Source: Casuarina equisetifolia
Lineage: Eukaryota > Streptophyta > Magnoliopsida > Fagales > Casuarinaceae
Assembly: GCA_028551475.1 (NCBI GenBank)
Contig: CM052358.1
Location: 8,043,938 to 8,107,937 of the forward strand
DNA: 64,000 nucleotides
Reading direction: 5' to 3'
Positions 36,161-49,810 of the stretch are shown in pieces. The notes beneath the pieces are model-generated. The model was given only the letters and a program-made list of their open reading frames with translations. It made no database searches and was not told the origin of the DNA. Each line of letters opens with the position of its first letter. Position 1 is the first letter of the stretch. Position numbers and translations under genes: made by a program.

Positions 36161-38193
36161 ATGAGGTAGCCTCCGAAGTAAGTGAACTGTTTTCCTATTG
36201 TTATGATAATTTGTACAATAAGAAGCCTGATTATATAAGCTTAATTCCTAATCTAAATAAGAGTTTGCAATTAATATAAAGTATTACAAGAATATTACAC
36301 AAACTAGTTACATGGCCGAACTAACAACATAAAGATCTTTCCTTATATTTACCGACAATCCCCCTAAAACCAAAACTTTATATACATCAAATATTTCAAG
36401 CTAAAAAAGAAGGTTTCAATGTTGTTTGCTACAAAATGCTTTTGTCAACAAGTGGTTGGTTGCTCCTTGGTAGAGATGTGGTGTGTTGTTATGATTCTTT
36501 GTTGGAGCTTCTCTTTCACGTAGTGGTATTGACGTATTTGTGCGTCCATGAAATATTGGATTTGCTGCTATTTTCTATGCAACCTTATTGTTGCAAAAAG
36601 AGCAATGCTAGGTGTTTCTTGTAAAAGTCAAAATATTGTAGTAAACCAACAATTCACATTATCTCACATGCAATAACTTGTATAGCTTGGTGTTTTACCT
36701 TTGTTGATTAAAGTGACACAATGGTTACTTCTTGGAGTGCCATGATATTAGGAAATTTTCAAGCATAATGTAAAAGGCAAGAGTGAATCTCTTTGTCATG
36801 GGGCATGTGTTGTAGTATGAGTCATAGAAGGCTTTCAATTTGAACTATGATGTGAAAGGAACATAAGGCCAAGACTTGGAAAACTCTTCATATATTTGAT
36901 CAACTTCATTGATGCATCTATGTATAACTGCTTTAGTACATGCATTAATTGGCTAAGAAGTTGAACTAAAAAGGTAAATAAAGTCTAGTAAATGTTAAGT
37001 AGATCAATCTATCAATGAGTCTTTAATAGACAAAAAGGTCTTCAAGTGGTGGATCATCTCTTCTCTAGAGAGCTTGTACCATACTCTCTATTAATGAACT
37101 TTTTGTTATGTTCCATGGGAGTGATTGACCACTTTGAATCAACTAGACCAACTTTAGATATTAGTTTTAATGCATATTTATGCTAACTCAATGAGATATC
37201 TTCTAGTGAATGAGATTTCAATGCATAGAAAAAATTTGCAGTGATTGACATCTTTCACGAAAAAAGTAACATGAAGATACTACTTGGGATCTACAATATT
37301 AGCTTTACTATTTCCTTTAATTAATATATCATTAACATAAATGAGAAAAGCCATAAAAAAAATTATCTTGAGTCTTGGTGAAAAAGATGTAGTTAGGACA
37401 AGATTAATGAAAATTGTGTGAAAGTATGGCATTGGTGAATTTAGCATTCCACTAGCAAGATGCTTGCTTCAGCCCATATAAGCATTTTTTCAAGTCAACA
37501 TACCATGCACTCTCCTTAAGTGTGAAATTCAGGTAAAAGCTTAATATATACCTCTTTAGAAAGATCATTTGGAAGAAAAGCATTTTGAACATCTATTTGT
37601 GAGAGTGTCTAGTTTTAAATAGTAGCAATGATGATAATGAAGCGAACAATAACATGTTTTGCCATTAAGGAAAAAGTATCCTAAAAATCATTCACTCACA
37701 TTGATTGAAGCCCTACGAGCCTTGTATCTTTCAATAATGCCATCAATATAGTACTTCACATTGTAAATCCATTTAAATTTGATTGGATAACAATTAAGGG
37801 GCAAGGAAGCTACATGTCATGTATGATTAGCTTTAAAAACATTAATTTCATTATCCTGTAATGGCCTAGTTAGGGTTAATGACCATCTCATAAATGTGGT
37901 AGGTTCATGTATGGCGAAAATAATGGCAATGAAATATTGATAATGAGGTTGACATTTGTTAAGGAAAATGTAAATAGAGATGAGATGAAAGGAGGTGGAG
38001 GTAATGTCAGGTAGGGTAGAAAATAAATAGTCTAAAGTCCAAATAGGCAGATGGGTGACACAACCAAAGCATTGAAGTGATGTGTCCAAAGGATAGTTTA
38101 ATGAGCCAAAAGCAATGGAGTTAGGGATGTTAGGAGTAGGCGTTGGACGAAGAAGTGTGGGCAGTGCAAGTGCTAAAGGTTTAGGGAGCTTAG

Positions 38194-38633
38194 TGTCACG
38201 AACTTGGGTTCCATCCCAAAAGGTCAACCTTAATTGGGAGGAGTAATTAGTTTCCTTATATGGTTAAATTATCCCGCTTGTCTTTCTGATATAGGAGAAT
38301 AAAGTCCGTTACATTTTTCCCCATCAAAATCCATGTTGCCCTCAATGTGAATAGGGCCCTCTCCTAACCCCACACTAGGGGTCCACCCACTACTCAACCC
38401 ACACTAAGGATAGTAGTCCTAAGCACCACTAGGTAGCCCATTGCTTACCCCATACTAAGAGATAACAGTCGCAAGTCCATTGGGTTAGATCATTGTTTGG
38501 CTTTGATACCACTTGTCATGGACCTAGGTTCATTCTAATAGGTCAACCTTAATTGGTAAGAGTAGCAAGTTTCCTTATATGGCCAAATCATCCTACTTGC
38601 CTTTTCTAATGTGGGAGAATGAAGTCCATTACA
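38194..38633 (-). mobile_element. TRIM element, copy A
   Basis: A 440-bp non-coding LTR element lies in minus orientation. Two 120-bp direct repeats (38194-38313 and 38514-38633) begin TGTAA and end in GACA. Next to the inner edge of the right one is AGTGGTATCAAAGCC, a Met-tRNA-like primer-binding site. Four bases TTAG are repeated on both sides. It carries no protein gene and looks structurally whole. It is inserted in the pol part of the old Copia fossil. Confidence 0.8.
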
Positions 38634-40226
38634 TTAGGGACATTGACCAACAAATATGATGATATATAAGTATCATTGAACTGTAAGTTCAAATTTAATA
38701 GAATAATTAAGTTATTTAAGGTTAAATCATATGAACAATGAGAAAAAGGAAAAATATTTTTATGAAAAATCACATTATGACTAACAGTTTTTGTTTCTTG
38801 AAAGCTAAGATCATAGAGGCGGAAACCTTTTAAGGAAAATGGTAACACATGAATATGCAAGGGATGGCACAAGAATTGAATTTGTCATGTATACTTGAAG
38901 TTGTAGTGTAACACTAACAACTGAAAACTCGAAGATGTTCAGTGACAGGTGGTTTTCCAAACAATTATTCAAAAAAACTACTACCACAAAGGGAAGAAGA
39001 ATGAAGATAATTAATAACATCTGTGACAGTAAGAATACATTCTCTTTAAAATTAAGGGGATGTGCGCTTAAAATGTTGAGACTCGGGTCATGTCCAATAA
39101 ATGTCAATGTTTTTATTGGACAATCCTATTTTGTTATGACATGTAAACACAAAAAGTTTCATAGACAATCCCTTTCAAGGATGAAAAAACATTAACATTT
39201 AAAGGAAAAAAAACTTAGTGCCAATGGATGCCTTGATAGTGGTCCCAAATTAGTTTCGAGTCATGGAGAGAAAATGTTCAATTTTGAAAAAAAAAAAAAC
39301 TTTACTTTTAAAATTAAGGAGAAATGTCCAAATGGCTAAAAAAAAAAATCATTTATAATAGTTAGAAAATAACATATACCATCATGAGTGCGTATCCAAT
39401 AGGGACTCCAAACATTCATATTAGACCAACTTAAAGATTAAAGTGGTCTTAGAGTGGCTATGGAGAAAAATGGGTCATTTTTATTTAGCGAAAGGACAAA
39501 TTGGGCATAAAAAAGAATTTGGAAAATAAATTGATTTTTTGGGGGCTAAATATATTTTCAAAAAAGAATAGTCAAGCTTTTGGTGCCAATGATCATAACT
39601 AATATTATTAATAGAAATTGAATTACAAGAAGTTTGTTTTGAAATACAAAAAGTATTTTTAGGACTTATAAAGATTGAGAAAAAACAAAATGAAAAAGCG
39701 ATGAACTTGAAAAATAAAGAAAATGTGAGTCATGTTCAATCTTACCTAACATGATTAAAGCTTTAGTCATATGGTCCTAAAGTACACAAAAATCATAAAA
39801 AAACATGGCTACACAATTATTGTCAAGGGTTAATTTTCTAATTGAAGATAAATTGTGTTGAAGTCATGGTGCATATTAGATATGTGTAAGGTGTGTAGGA
39901 GCTAATATGTGTGACAAGGCTACAAATTTTATTAGGTAGTGTAATCAAAATGAGTACAACACATGGATAATAAGAATCTAAAATATTTAAATCACAAGTG
40001 ATATAGTTACTTATCCTAAATTAATAATTCATGAAGAGTAAATGAGCTTTTAGGATAAAGAAATACCTATAAAATGACTAAAATTAGAATGACCCATCTG
40101 ATTGAAGGGGGTGATAAGTCATTATTGTTAATATGGATTCAAATTCAGCCCAATGGACCCACTGTAAGTGTTGTCAAGAGTGGGCAAATGAGGGCCTAAT
40201 AGACCTACATTGGGATAAGGAGTCAA

Positions 40227-40577
40227 ATGTAATGGACTTCATTCTTTCACATCGAAAAGCCAAGTAGGATGATTTAGTCATATAATAAAACTAGCTACTC
40301 TTCCTAATTAAGGTTAATCTTTTGGGATGGAACCCAGGTCTGTGACAAATGGTATCAAAGCCAAACCGTTACCAAACTCAATCAATTTGTAACTGTTATC
40401 CTTTAGTGTGGGGTAGGTAATGGGCCCACTTAATGGTGTTAGCAACTGCTATCCCTAGTATGGGGTTGGTAAGGGGACCCACCCATATCGAGAGTAATGT
40501 GAATTTGGGTGGGAGAGAATGTAACAGACTTCATTCTCCCACAACAATCTTTTGAAATGAAACTTATGTTTGTGACA
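40227..40577 (+). mobile_element. TRIM element, copy B
   Basis: This is the same family in the opposite orientation. The first terminal repeat is 40227-40347 and is followed by AATGGTATCAAAGCC. The second begins at 40520 and ends in TTTGTGACA at 40577; it is shorter than its partner, so the copy is incomplete. The internal part shares the gtgtggggtaggtaatggg type of sequence with copy A. CAAA is present on both flanks. It lies in the integrase/gag half of the old Copia fossil. Confidence 0.75.
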
Positions 40578-42072
40578 CAAAGGTGGGTTATAATAATCAT
40601 GAGGGTCGAAAAAAGGATGGGCTCATAACCAAAATGGTTTAGAAACCCAAACCCATTAAGAGGTTGTTGTTCATGAATGTTAACATTGTGGGCTATAGGC
40701 CCAAATCCTTATGATTTCTTTTTGGATCCATTGTGCTGCTTACGCTTCCAACTTGGCAAGTAGCTTATAATAAGCAAGCTTCCTGAATGTGGCTTAACTG
40801 TTTACAATGATTATAAAAAAGCTTGGACTAAGATAGACCATTAGTGGATTTAGGTCTACTAGAGTCATGGTAAGGACCATAATATGAGCCCAACCTAGTT
40901 TATTGCTAGGAGCTATGAGCAAGTACTATCTCACTTGACCCATTCTGTTGTCTAAGTGACCAAGTCACCTAAAATGTTAGATTGTCATTGACATGACTCC
41001 ACCTATCACATTGAGAGTGTTAGTTGACCTCCTGCTTAGAGAGGGCATAAATCTTCTCCAAGCTTGGCAATTTGTCATGGGAGAGAATGGTTGAGCACAT
41101 GGTTTGAAAATTCAATATGAGATTAAAAAGAAACTTCATGGCATTATCATCTCGATCACAAGCTCGAAGGTGCTCATTGACTATATAATTGCACTTGTTG
41201 CAAGAACAACAAACAATGGCTTACTGTGATTTAAGTTTGCCCTAGAGGTCCTTGAGGGGATGAAAAATTGCATGAGACTTGACGTGGTAGCACTAGTTGA
41301 AAGTTTCATATAATTGATGGTTTCTTTCAAGCTAAATTTGTGAGTTTTGGTTACCGTATTGAAGTTGTCTTTCAACATCGACCATATTTCTATAATGGAA
41401 CTAAGGTAGGAGACCATATTTTTAAAAGAAAGGTTAATGGAGTGCACAAGCTATGTCTTCACTACCACATGATATTGGTCTCACTTTTTGATCTCTTCTC
41501 CATCACCAACAAGTCATGGGAGTCTTTTGATGAGAAATCCCATCTTGTTTTAGGCAAGGAAGACGGTTTTCACTTGGTTACTCCAAATTGCGCAATTAGC
41601 TTTGCCAATTAATTTCTTAGAGATGGTGCTAACTAGTTGGAGATTGATAGCTAATAAATTGTATGGGTTGCATCATGTAGAGGAAAGGATGTGTTTAGGG
41701 TAGACATCATGGGCGGAGGCTAGGGTTTGTGGGGGGTAATTTTGAAAAAAAAATGAGGTAATAAGGTTTTGAAAGGTTGGGGAAAGGCGAATGGCAAAAT
41801 CATAATTTTAAGTTAAATAAGAGTAAATGGTAACTTTACCCTAAAAAAGAAAGGGGAAAAAACCACATCAATTTGCACTTCTAACTCGTCATTGAAGGCT
41901 AGAAATAAAGTGGAAGCAGTTTAGGTCTCAGGGAAAAAAGAAAAGAAAGGGTAGGGTCCATTCCTAATCTAAACAAAGATGACAATTAATACAAAATATT
42001 ACTAGAGTATTACACAAAATAATTACGGGACCGAATTAGCAACATATGAATCTTTCTTTACATGCACCAGCA

Positions 42073-45000
42073 AAAATACCCAATTCACCAGACTCTCGGC
42101 CCCTTCATTTAATCCTTTCCAACTCTTGCTTTACTGAAACAGAAGTTGAGATCTGACACGACGCAAAATGGGTGGAACTAACCGAGCAGCAGACCGACAT
42201 GGTGGGTTAATTTTTAACCCACCAATGGGTGCAACTCAGTATGCGACCTTTAACCACTAACCATGTTGGTCCCATATTTTACTTCAATGGAAACTAATCA
42301 CATCAGCCGACGATCATTATTTTGGATGGCACTTGTTGATTTTTTCTGAAAGGGAATGTCATTAACTATTTTTTCCCTCGTGGAAAGTAACTTCTTCTAG
42401 GATCTTCTCTCTAGTCAATGATGGTACCATTTCTTTATGCAATCAGTCACTCCATTAACCTCATATCTTCTTCCATATACCACACAAATTTTTTAATCAG
42501 TAATAGCCAGCTTTTTGACATGGAAGCTAGGGTTATCCTACAGACCTACGGGGGCAGCCGAAGACCTCCTTTGTAGATGGGGAAGGGCAACTCTCGACAT
42601 CGAAGAGAAAGGGAAGGATAATTGTACAGTGGATTGTTTGGAAGTTCCTGTAGCCTAATGGAAACGACTCCTTTATCTCATGACTATATCCTGACATGTT
42701 GGTCGCGATGACTTTCAGGGTCCTCCCATATGCTTTTACACAGTTTTTCACGTCAAGTTGATTGGAGTTTATAGTATAGTTTTGTCCATGTAAAACTCTG
42801 CATACAGATTTCTCAACCTAAAGTCAAGACGTCAGAAAAGCTGTAAAAAGATAAAAACTAGACAGATCGACGGAAGTTTAATGTTTCATGGCATATCGTG
42901 ACCTGGGATTGACCAACTTTCGGTAAAAACAGGTGGGGTAAAAAGAAAAAAGAAAAAACAAGATAAAGAACATGTCGGAGTTCGTGCAGGAAAATGAATG
43001 TGCATATAATGACACTTGATTTGAAGCTGGAATGACAACCAATTCAGTGTCTTTACATTAAGTTGTTTTCAGACCTCAGTGGAGGATAGGTCCCTGACAG
43101 CGAAACATCGCGTGCTGTTGAAGCACAATTTTGTCAATTTGAAACCTCAGCGATGAATGCATGCCATTTCTTCAGAAACTCGCACAAGCAAGTTCTAAAG
43201 GAACAGTTCTTGCACCCACCATCTTTCAAGGGTTTTGAGTCTTCATGACCGATTCTTGACGATGGAAGGACTGATTCAAGCAAAAAATCAACAAAGCAAT
43301 GAATAAAACAAACAACTTGGGCTGGATGGACTTTTGGGTCTCTCTGGTTTAGTGCTCCAGATGCTTTTCTCGTCCCTTGCAGAAAGTCTTCATCAAGGAA
43401 TTGATACCATGTTGAACTCAAGGTGATTCCTCATGACTGTCTGCCCAAACCACATTACTGTCCGCATCAAATAGTTGCACAAATTGTGCGTATCCAAAAT
43501 TTGGTTAAAAGTCTTCCTGGTGGGGCTACAGATGTAGAACAGAGTCCCATGACTCGTATCCAGCTGGGATGTCAATTTCTATCTTGGAAGAGAAAATGGT
43601 CTCTGCACTTTCTGAGTGTGTTTCTAGTGATAGACTTTTACTTCTTTTTCGATCATCAGATCAACATTTTGCTTGATTATCCTCCCGTGTCGTATACTTC
43701 ACTAGTGGAATCAGTTTATAATCTTGGCGTTTTCCAATACTGCAATAACTATCCTAGTGGCAGACATTTCCTGAGGAATAAGCTGTTAAGTATGATTCTG
43801 ATTTAGTTTCTGAGAAAGTTACACCAACATTATTTGAGAGTAAACCCGTTACAGAATTCATTATGATGGACTTATAGAGCAAAGGGATAGAACAGAATGC
43901 TACTAAAAATCCAGAATTTATTAACTAAATCAGCACCTTGGGATCGCTTTCCTCTCCAAATCCCACCACATCCGGGCAGGTTATTCTCCACTAAACTCCT
44001 TAGAACAGAAGTCTCTGATATTCCAAATCTTTCACCAAAAGCTACCAGTGAGTTTCGCAATGAATTTCCAACTTTTTCTGACGGAAGAGTCATAGGCATC
44101 TCTGTCCCACTGAGAATAAACTATTCTTGAAAAGATTGTGTTGGGCTTTTTGGACTGTCTCTCACTTTTTCAATAGGCAGGACTGGACTAACCACAACCT
44201 CTGCTGTGTTATTGGTGTTTTGGTGGTGACTAATACCACTTTTCGGAGAATTAACAACTTTTGATTAGCAGAAGTTGGTCCACCCTAGAAAATTACCACC
44301 AAGCGAATAAACAATAATTTAAATATAACCAAGTTTTTTTAGACCGTCAATAAGATTTAACCTGTATGGAGATTTGAGTGTAAAAGGTTCTCCATCATGC
44401 TTTAACATTTATTCCATCATGCTCCAATCAGATCCCACAATTGATGCAATCTTCATGATTACTGAGTCTAATATTTGTCAGCACTGCCCTAACAATGCTA
44501 AAGAGAAATGGCTGTCAAGGCACTATCTTCAAAAGCCTCCCACTTTCTCTTTTTTCCGTCTACTTTTCAACCACCTTGCACAGGCACCGTGTACTTTAAT
44601 CTTTCTGGTGATTCTAAAATGGGCAAGCATTTTTTGTTTGAATCAGAACGTCTCCAGAGTGTCAGATGACTAGGCATGAACACCACAGTTGTTTCTTTTT
44701 GGAGCAAGTGCTTTCGTGTTGAAAAATCAAAACAAAACAACAAGTTATCATCGATTGTGTTTCTTTAGGAAACTGTTGAGTTTATCTAACTACGCCATTC
44801 CCAGAAAGAGGAAGTTACAAATCCATGATGTTCTTCTACATAGCTTAGAAACACTGGTTCCTTCCATTTCAGGAGCTGATTGAGAGAACTGTGGAATAAA
44901 GTAATTATTTCTTTTCCTCTGAGTTCTATGTGAGTGAGAAAATTTGTGAATTTTTTTCCTAATTTTGATACCTGGGGAAAGATTTTCTATAAGTCGTTTG

Positions 45001-46426
45001 ATTCTAACCTGAACAGAGATCTTGATCCCTACCCACGCTCATCAGTTGAGTAACAGCATCAACAGATCATAAGCAAGGGCAATTTTAAATTCTGTCTCTC
45101 TTTGTTACTTCACAGCTAACATAACCTGTAGTAGAAAGCCCTCATGTGTATATAAACTATTCTTTCAAGTTGACCATCTTGCGGTTTTCCATGATTAATC
45201 AGTGAATCATTAGCACAATGATGTTGTATGCTCCCTTCGATGTTACAAAATCACAAAGTGCATGAAAATTTTCAAATGAATTGATTATTAGAGGCATTAG
45301 CTTCTAAGATTACTCATTTCCCCCACCCACTCGAAACTTCCAAGTCCCCAAAAAAGCACAGTTTGGTGACAGATTTTGTCATGCGCCGGCGGAGAACCGG
45401 GAAGTTATAGTGCAGCTCAACTGGTAAGGTTTTCCTTTGGAGCCATGTTTACTGTCCCTGGCGTCCCAGAAACCACCTAATAGGCTAGGTTAAAAAATAT
45501 CAGACAAAATCACAACGTGCATGGTTGTCTCTGCATCAAAAGTTATTATTCTGGCCGGTGGAAGGAGAAAGACAGCCGCTTTTGGCTAAAACTTCAGGGC
45601 CTTAATTGATGGATGTTAGATGTTGAGTGGCAATCTTCTGAGGCTGTGTATGGAGGAATTAACCAAATCAAATCAGAAGGCAGAGTTGTTCATCAGATGA
45701 CGGGGCAATTTGATGAGCAGTGGATGCAGCATATTATGATAGGGAATGAGAGTGGGCAGCCAGAATCAATGCGCCAATCGAAGACGTTATTAGAAAGGTA
45801 TTAGCATTTGGCTCGATTGGCTGTGAATGGATCCACGAAGAACTTTATTGAAAAAGGCACAAAAAGGCAAAAAGCAAAGCTAAGAAAAAAAAGGCAAAGA
45901 GAGAATGAAAAGAGCAAGCAAAGGTTGAGTGACGGTAGCACATTGGCTGGTGGTGGAGGAGAAGGTGGTGGTAGTGAATTGGTGATGGGGATGGAGTGGG
46001 TGACAGACCCACGTGAATGACCCACCACCACCACCACCACCCCCACCCCGTTCATAGGCCCAAGTGGATGTCTTGGTTGGCTTCATATCAACGCTAACAG
46101 CCAAAATAACTCAACCAAAACAATAAAACCAACATACCCACACTCATATAACACCACCCCAAAAGTGAAAAAGAAAAGTTTGGGAGTTAACATCATTAAC
46201 TCATTTGACAAAAGTGCCCATTTTCTCGGTTGCCCACTGACCCTAACCTTTCCCCCTCCTCTGCTTTCTCTAATGCTAGTCTCTCTCTCCTCCTTTGCGG
46301 GCCACTAATGGAAGCCATTCTTTTTTCTCTCTAATGCTAGTGGTTCTGTTTTCTGCAGTTATATGCTTCAACTTATTTGGTGGGTTTTATACATGTTAGC
46401 AGCTAAACAAAGGGTAAAATTTTAGC
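42073..46426. other. Spacer upstream of the trihelix gene
   Basis: No recognised gene. Several open frames of 60-127 codons lie at 42.5-44.9 kb on both strands, but I see no family motif or convincing splice pattern. Toward 46.2 kb, CT-rich DNA (ctctctcctcctttg) looks like the leader of the trihelix gene. A (CCA)n stretch lies at about 46021-46045. Confidence 0.45.
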
Positions 46427-46453
46427 ATGGGGAGAGATGGACAGAGAAATTAA
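46427..46453 (+). promoter_or_regulatory. Overlapping upstream ORF of the trihelix gene
   Basis: An ATG 10 bp before the main start opens an 8-codon ORF in another frame and ends at 46453, past the main ATG at 46437. Its context (A at -3, G at +4) is strong, while the main ATG has G at both positions. If the transcript includes it, it should reduce initiation at the main start or make it depend on leaky scanning. Confidence 0.6.
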
Positions 46454-48123
46454 CCAAGAAAACCCCTCTCTCCTTCCAAACAACAACAACAACAACAACA
46501 ACACCACGATCACCACGATCACCGCAAAGGAAGACTCCCCTAGAAAACCATTTGCTGCTGCTGCTGCAAGTTCTGCTGCTGCTGTTGGTGGTAGCGGTGA
46601 CAGGTTGAAAAGAGATGAGTGGAGTGAAGGAGCGGTTTCCAGCCTTCTTGAAGCCTATGAAACCAAATGGGTTCTCCGGAATCGAGCCAAGCTCAAGGGC
46701 CACGACTGGGAAGATGTTGCGCGCTATGTTTCATCGCGTAATAATTGTTCCAAGTCCCCCAAGACTCAGACGCAGTGCAAGAACAAGATCGAGTCGATGA
46801 AGAAACGATACCGCTCGGAGTCTTCCACTGCTGATGCCTCATCATGGCCTCTCTACACTCGTCTCGACCTTTTGCTGCGTGGGAGTGGACCAGTCCAAGC
46901 TCCCCCCCCAGCCCTTCCTCCTCATCTACCTCCATCTAGCGCTCCTTTAATGTTACTAGAGCCATCCCAAACAGCAGTACAACCACCACCTCCTCCTCCG
47001 CCAGCTCCTCCTCCGCAACTTGGAGCCCCTCAAAACTCGCATGGATCCAACGGATTTGATAGGGTTGCCAAGGTCAGTGCTGATGGTTTTTCTTTTTGTC
47101 CATTTTTGTTATGGGCAAGTTGGTAACGTCACTTGTTTAATCTTCTGGAGTTTCAAGAGAAAGGCATTTTCGTCGGCAGTCTTCCTTTCCTTCTCCAATC
47201 ATAGCGTTTCTTCCCTATGCTCCATGAGGGTCTTGCTGGTCACGATTATAGTTCTTTTTTTTCTTTTTTTTTTCTTCATATATACTGAACTTAGAAGTTA
47301 AGCGATTCAAAGTCCCACGTGTTGGATTTAACGTTGATCTAGATGTTAAGTTTATCGGACTTGCTATTTCTAAATTTTAGAACTAATTTAAGTTTTCCTT
47401 CTTACATTTTATGCGGGTAAAATCGATACATTTCATTCATTCTCAGTGGAAATCTAGGAAAAAGAATAAGAGTTTGGATGGAGTCATTGTTTGTGAATAT
47501 TGCAGCCAGCTGATCGATATTTATACTTGAAGATCATAACTTTACGTTTTTAGTTGATATGAGCACCTAAATGTTGCAATTGAAATCATTACAAGGTAAA
47601 GCAGCCAAGTCTTCCTAGCTTGTGCACATACTCTAAGCTGCCCAAGCAAACTCAGCTTCAAGCACGCTTACACAACTCATTTTGAGGTGATTTGCTAAAA
47701 ATAAAAATGTACTGTCTTTTGATGTCGCAGGATGATGGAGAAGGAACCAGATTATCCGATCAAGTGTCAGACAAGAACCATTTGGAGACAGATAGTAGCA
47801 CGCCAGCTCTATACAGTGACAAGGATAAGTCAAGGTCAAAAACCATGAAGAAGAAAATGGACAAGAAGAAGAGACGGAGAAGGGAAGAGTTGGAAATAGC
47901 AGAAAGCATACGATGGCTAGCAGAAGTAGTGGTGAGGTCAGAGCAAGCAAGGATGGACACCATGAGGGAAATAGAAAGAATGAGAGTTGAAGCTGAGGCA
48001 AAGAGAGGAGAAATGGACCTCAAAAGAACAGAAATTCTTGCTAATACCCAGTTGGAGATTGCTAGGGTCTTCGCAGGCATTAGCAAAGGTGTCGATTCTT
48101 CATTGAGGATTGGCAGAAGCTAA
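46437..48123 (+). CDS. Trihelix (SIP1-type / ASIL-like) transcription factor
   Basis: Two exons, 46437-47072 and 47731-48123, join in frame into 342 aa. The N-terminus is low complexity, with an Asn run at residues 15-22 coded by an (AAC)n repeat and an Ala-rich stretch. Residues 58-148 form the Myb/SANT-like trihelix DNA-binding domain (KRDEWSEGAVSSLLEAYETK, HDWEDVARYV, QCKNKIESMKKRYR, SSWPLYTRLDLLL) with Trp62 and Trp91 in the helices and the fourth amphipathic helix typical of the family. A Pro-rich linker follows. Exon 2 contains a basic nuclear signal (KKKMDKKKRRRR, about residues 251-262) and a long helical/coiled-coil C-terminus with IRWLAEVVVRSEQARMD. SIP1/ASIL members act in the nucleus, often as repressors binding GT-type elements. 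The target genes are not visible here. Confidence 0.92.
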
Positions 48124-49810
48124 TGATAAGTAGTATCCAAGTGTAATATGAATAGACTTCACTGAAGGAAGGAAAAGCAAACTTCTAGAGATGAGAGTCT
48201 TGGAAGACACTTGAATTGTACTAATAGGATAAGTTCTAAAAGAATCAGAAGGTAGGCAGAATAACATCTCTACCTCATTGTAATGCTCTCCTTTTCTAAG
48301 CAATGCAGTGTTTTTACTCAGAAATTGGTATAATTCTGGAATTTGACCTTTCCTGTTTATTCAAGGATTTTTTTGAGTACTGAACTGGCTGTACTGCCAT
48401 GAAATCTAAAAACAGATGGAAAGAGTAAGCTTTTTGAGCAACATCTATAATTCATTGAGTCAAGAGCACATGGAAGCTGTGATGTTCAATCATAGAGCAT
48501 CAACAATGGCACAGAGAGAACATTGGTAAATGATATAATTTAGCAGTCAATATGCCGACATCTGACACCCTCCACAGAAAAGAGAATGAGGGGCAGTTGA
48601 AGGACCCGTCATTCAACATAGAACGCTGAAGTGGAGTCCATAGTTAGCTGGCTTTTTGAAATTTTTTAACATCAAAACGACTTCTCCTACGAGTCACTTG
48701 ATACTTTATAATCCTTAACCTACTCCGAATGTTCTTGGTTAAAATCAAACCTTATTAAATGGCAATAGCAATTACGTCATTTGAAGTTTTACAGGTCACA
48801 TTCTTGCATTTGAGAGAGAGAGAGAGAGAGAGAAAGAGGAGCCTTTGGATGGGGGAAAAAACATGTCGTAAAGAACAAAGAAAAATAAAGTTAGAATCCC
48901 TAAACTCTTAAGAAGAGTTTTAATCTTTCATGTTACTATCTTATATTTAGACAAAAGACATAACACTAAGTCAAATGGGCTTTAAACGATGTTGAGATAA
49001 TAAAATAGCTGCTGTCCATATTTGAATATTTTTACCAATCAGCACAACCTCTTATTGTCTTGCATCCAAGAATTGGTAGGCGACATAAGTGTCTTTTGCA
49101 ATAAAGTTTAAATAAAAAAAATTGATTCTAATTATTAAGCTAAATCTTGAATTAGACTTTCAGATCTTTTTTAACATATATATTTTTCACAACTAGCTTC
49201 ATTATTTTTCTTCTTTCAGTTGAATCAAGTTAATTCTCTCTAATTCACCATTCTATTTATAGTTTTATTTACATCACCATCTTTCCAAATAGCTACTCAT
49301 TTCTTCTACTAGTGTATAACACTTGTTGATAAACTCAATTTTCTTTACAACACTATCTTTCCAAACACCTTTCCGGTTTAATTGTACTTTCTAATACTAA
49401 AATTCCAATTATTTAATTTGAAAATTAGTCAATATTTTGAGAACATGTCTCAGAGTTTCCATGAGAAAATTGAGATTTTCTAGAATATTTACCTCGTCCA
49501 CAGTAAGGAAACAAAAAGGTTCAAATTCATCAGCCCAACTGAGTAGCATATCGTTTCCTATCTGTCCCTTTCCTTTCGGAGATATTTTGATAATCTAAAA
49601 GATGAGAAGAGGAAAAGGTCAATATAAGAATTTGCAGGTGTCCCTTTCTTTAGCTTGGTCCAGGGAAATCTTAGTTACGAATAAGGAGGATTTAGACCTC
49701 CAGAGAGCCAAACAGAACTGCAATATCTGCTATTGGATCATGCTACTAGATGTCCAATTCCAAGCTGAGTTAAACCCTCTGCAAATCCCTCACTCCGTCT
49801 CTACCAAAGA
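48124..49810. other. Spacer between trihelix and TRX z genes
   Basis: This is AT-rich DNA with a (GA)n microsatellite at about 48811-48834. I see no gene. The last 200 bp should contain the TRX z promoter and leader; no clear TATA box was recognised. Confidence 0.45.

Larger units (their letters stand above)
36160..42072 (-). mobile_element. Old Copia LTR retrotransposon with nested TRIM insertions
   Basis: A minus-oriented Copia fossil covers about 5.9 kb. Its terminal repeats share an 80-100 bp stretch (about 36240-36357 and 41945-42072, both with a variant of tgtaatac/tgtaatattct), and a polypurine run GGGGGATTG lies next to the left one. Minus-strand translation shows RNase H at about 36.4-37.05 kb (AANPIFHGRTN and CPMTKRFT resembling known motifs), reverse transcriptase at about 37.05-37.8 kb (YVNDILI, IDVQNAFL), the RT leader region at 37.8-38.15 kb, an integrase-end piece at 38.75-38.85 kb (KGFRLYDL, NVIFHKNIFPF) and a probable gag at about 40.6-41.6 kb. 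It is heavily broken by many changes. The two repeats differ strongly, so it is far older than the element at 12.5-18 kb. Confidence 0.8.

Noticed and set aside
43134-44130. Several open frames of 70-127 codons at 43.1-44.1 kb
   Set aside because: No motif or consistent exon chain on either strand; not enough to call a gene.
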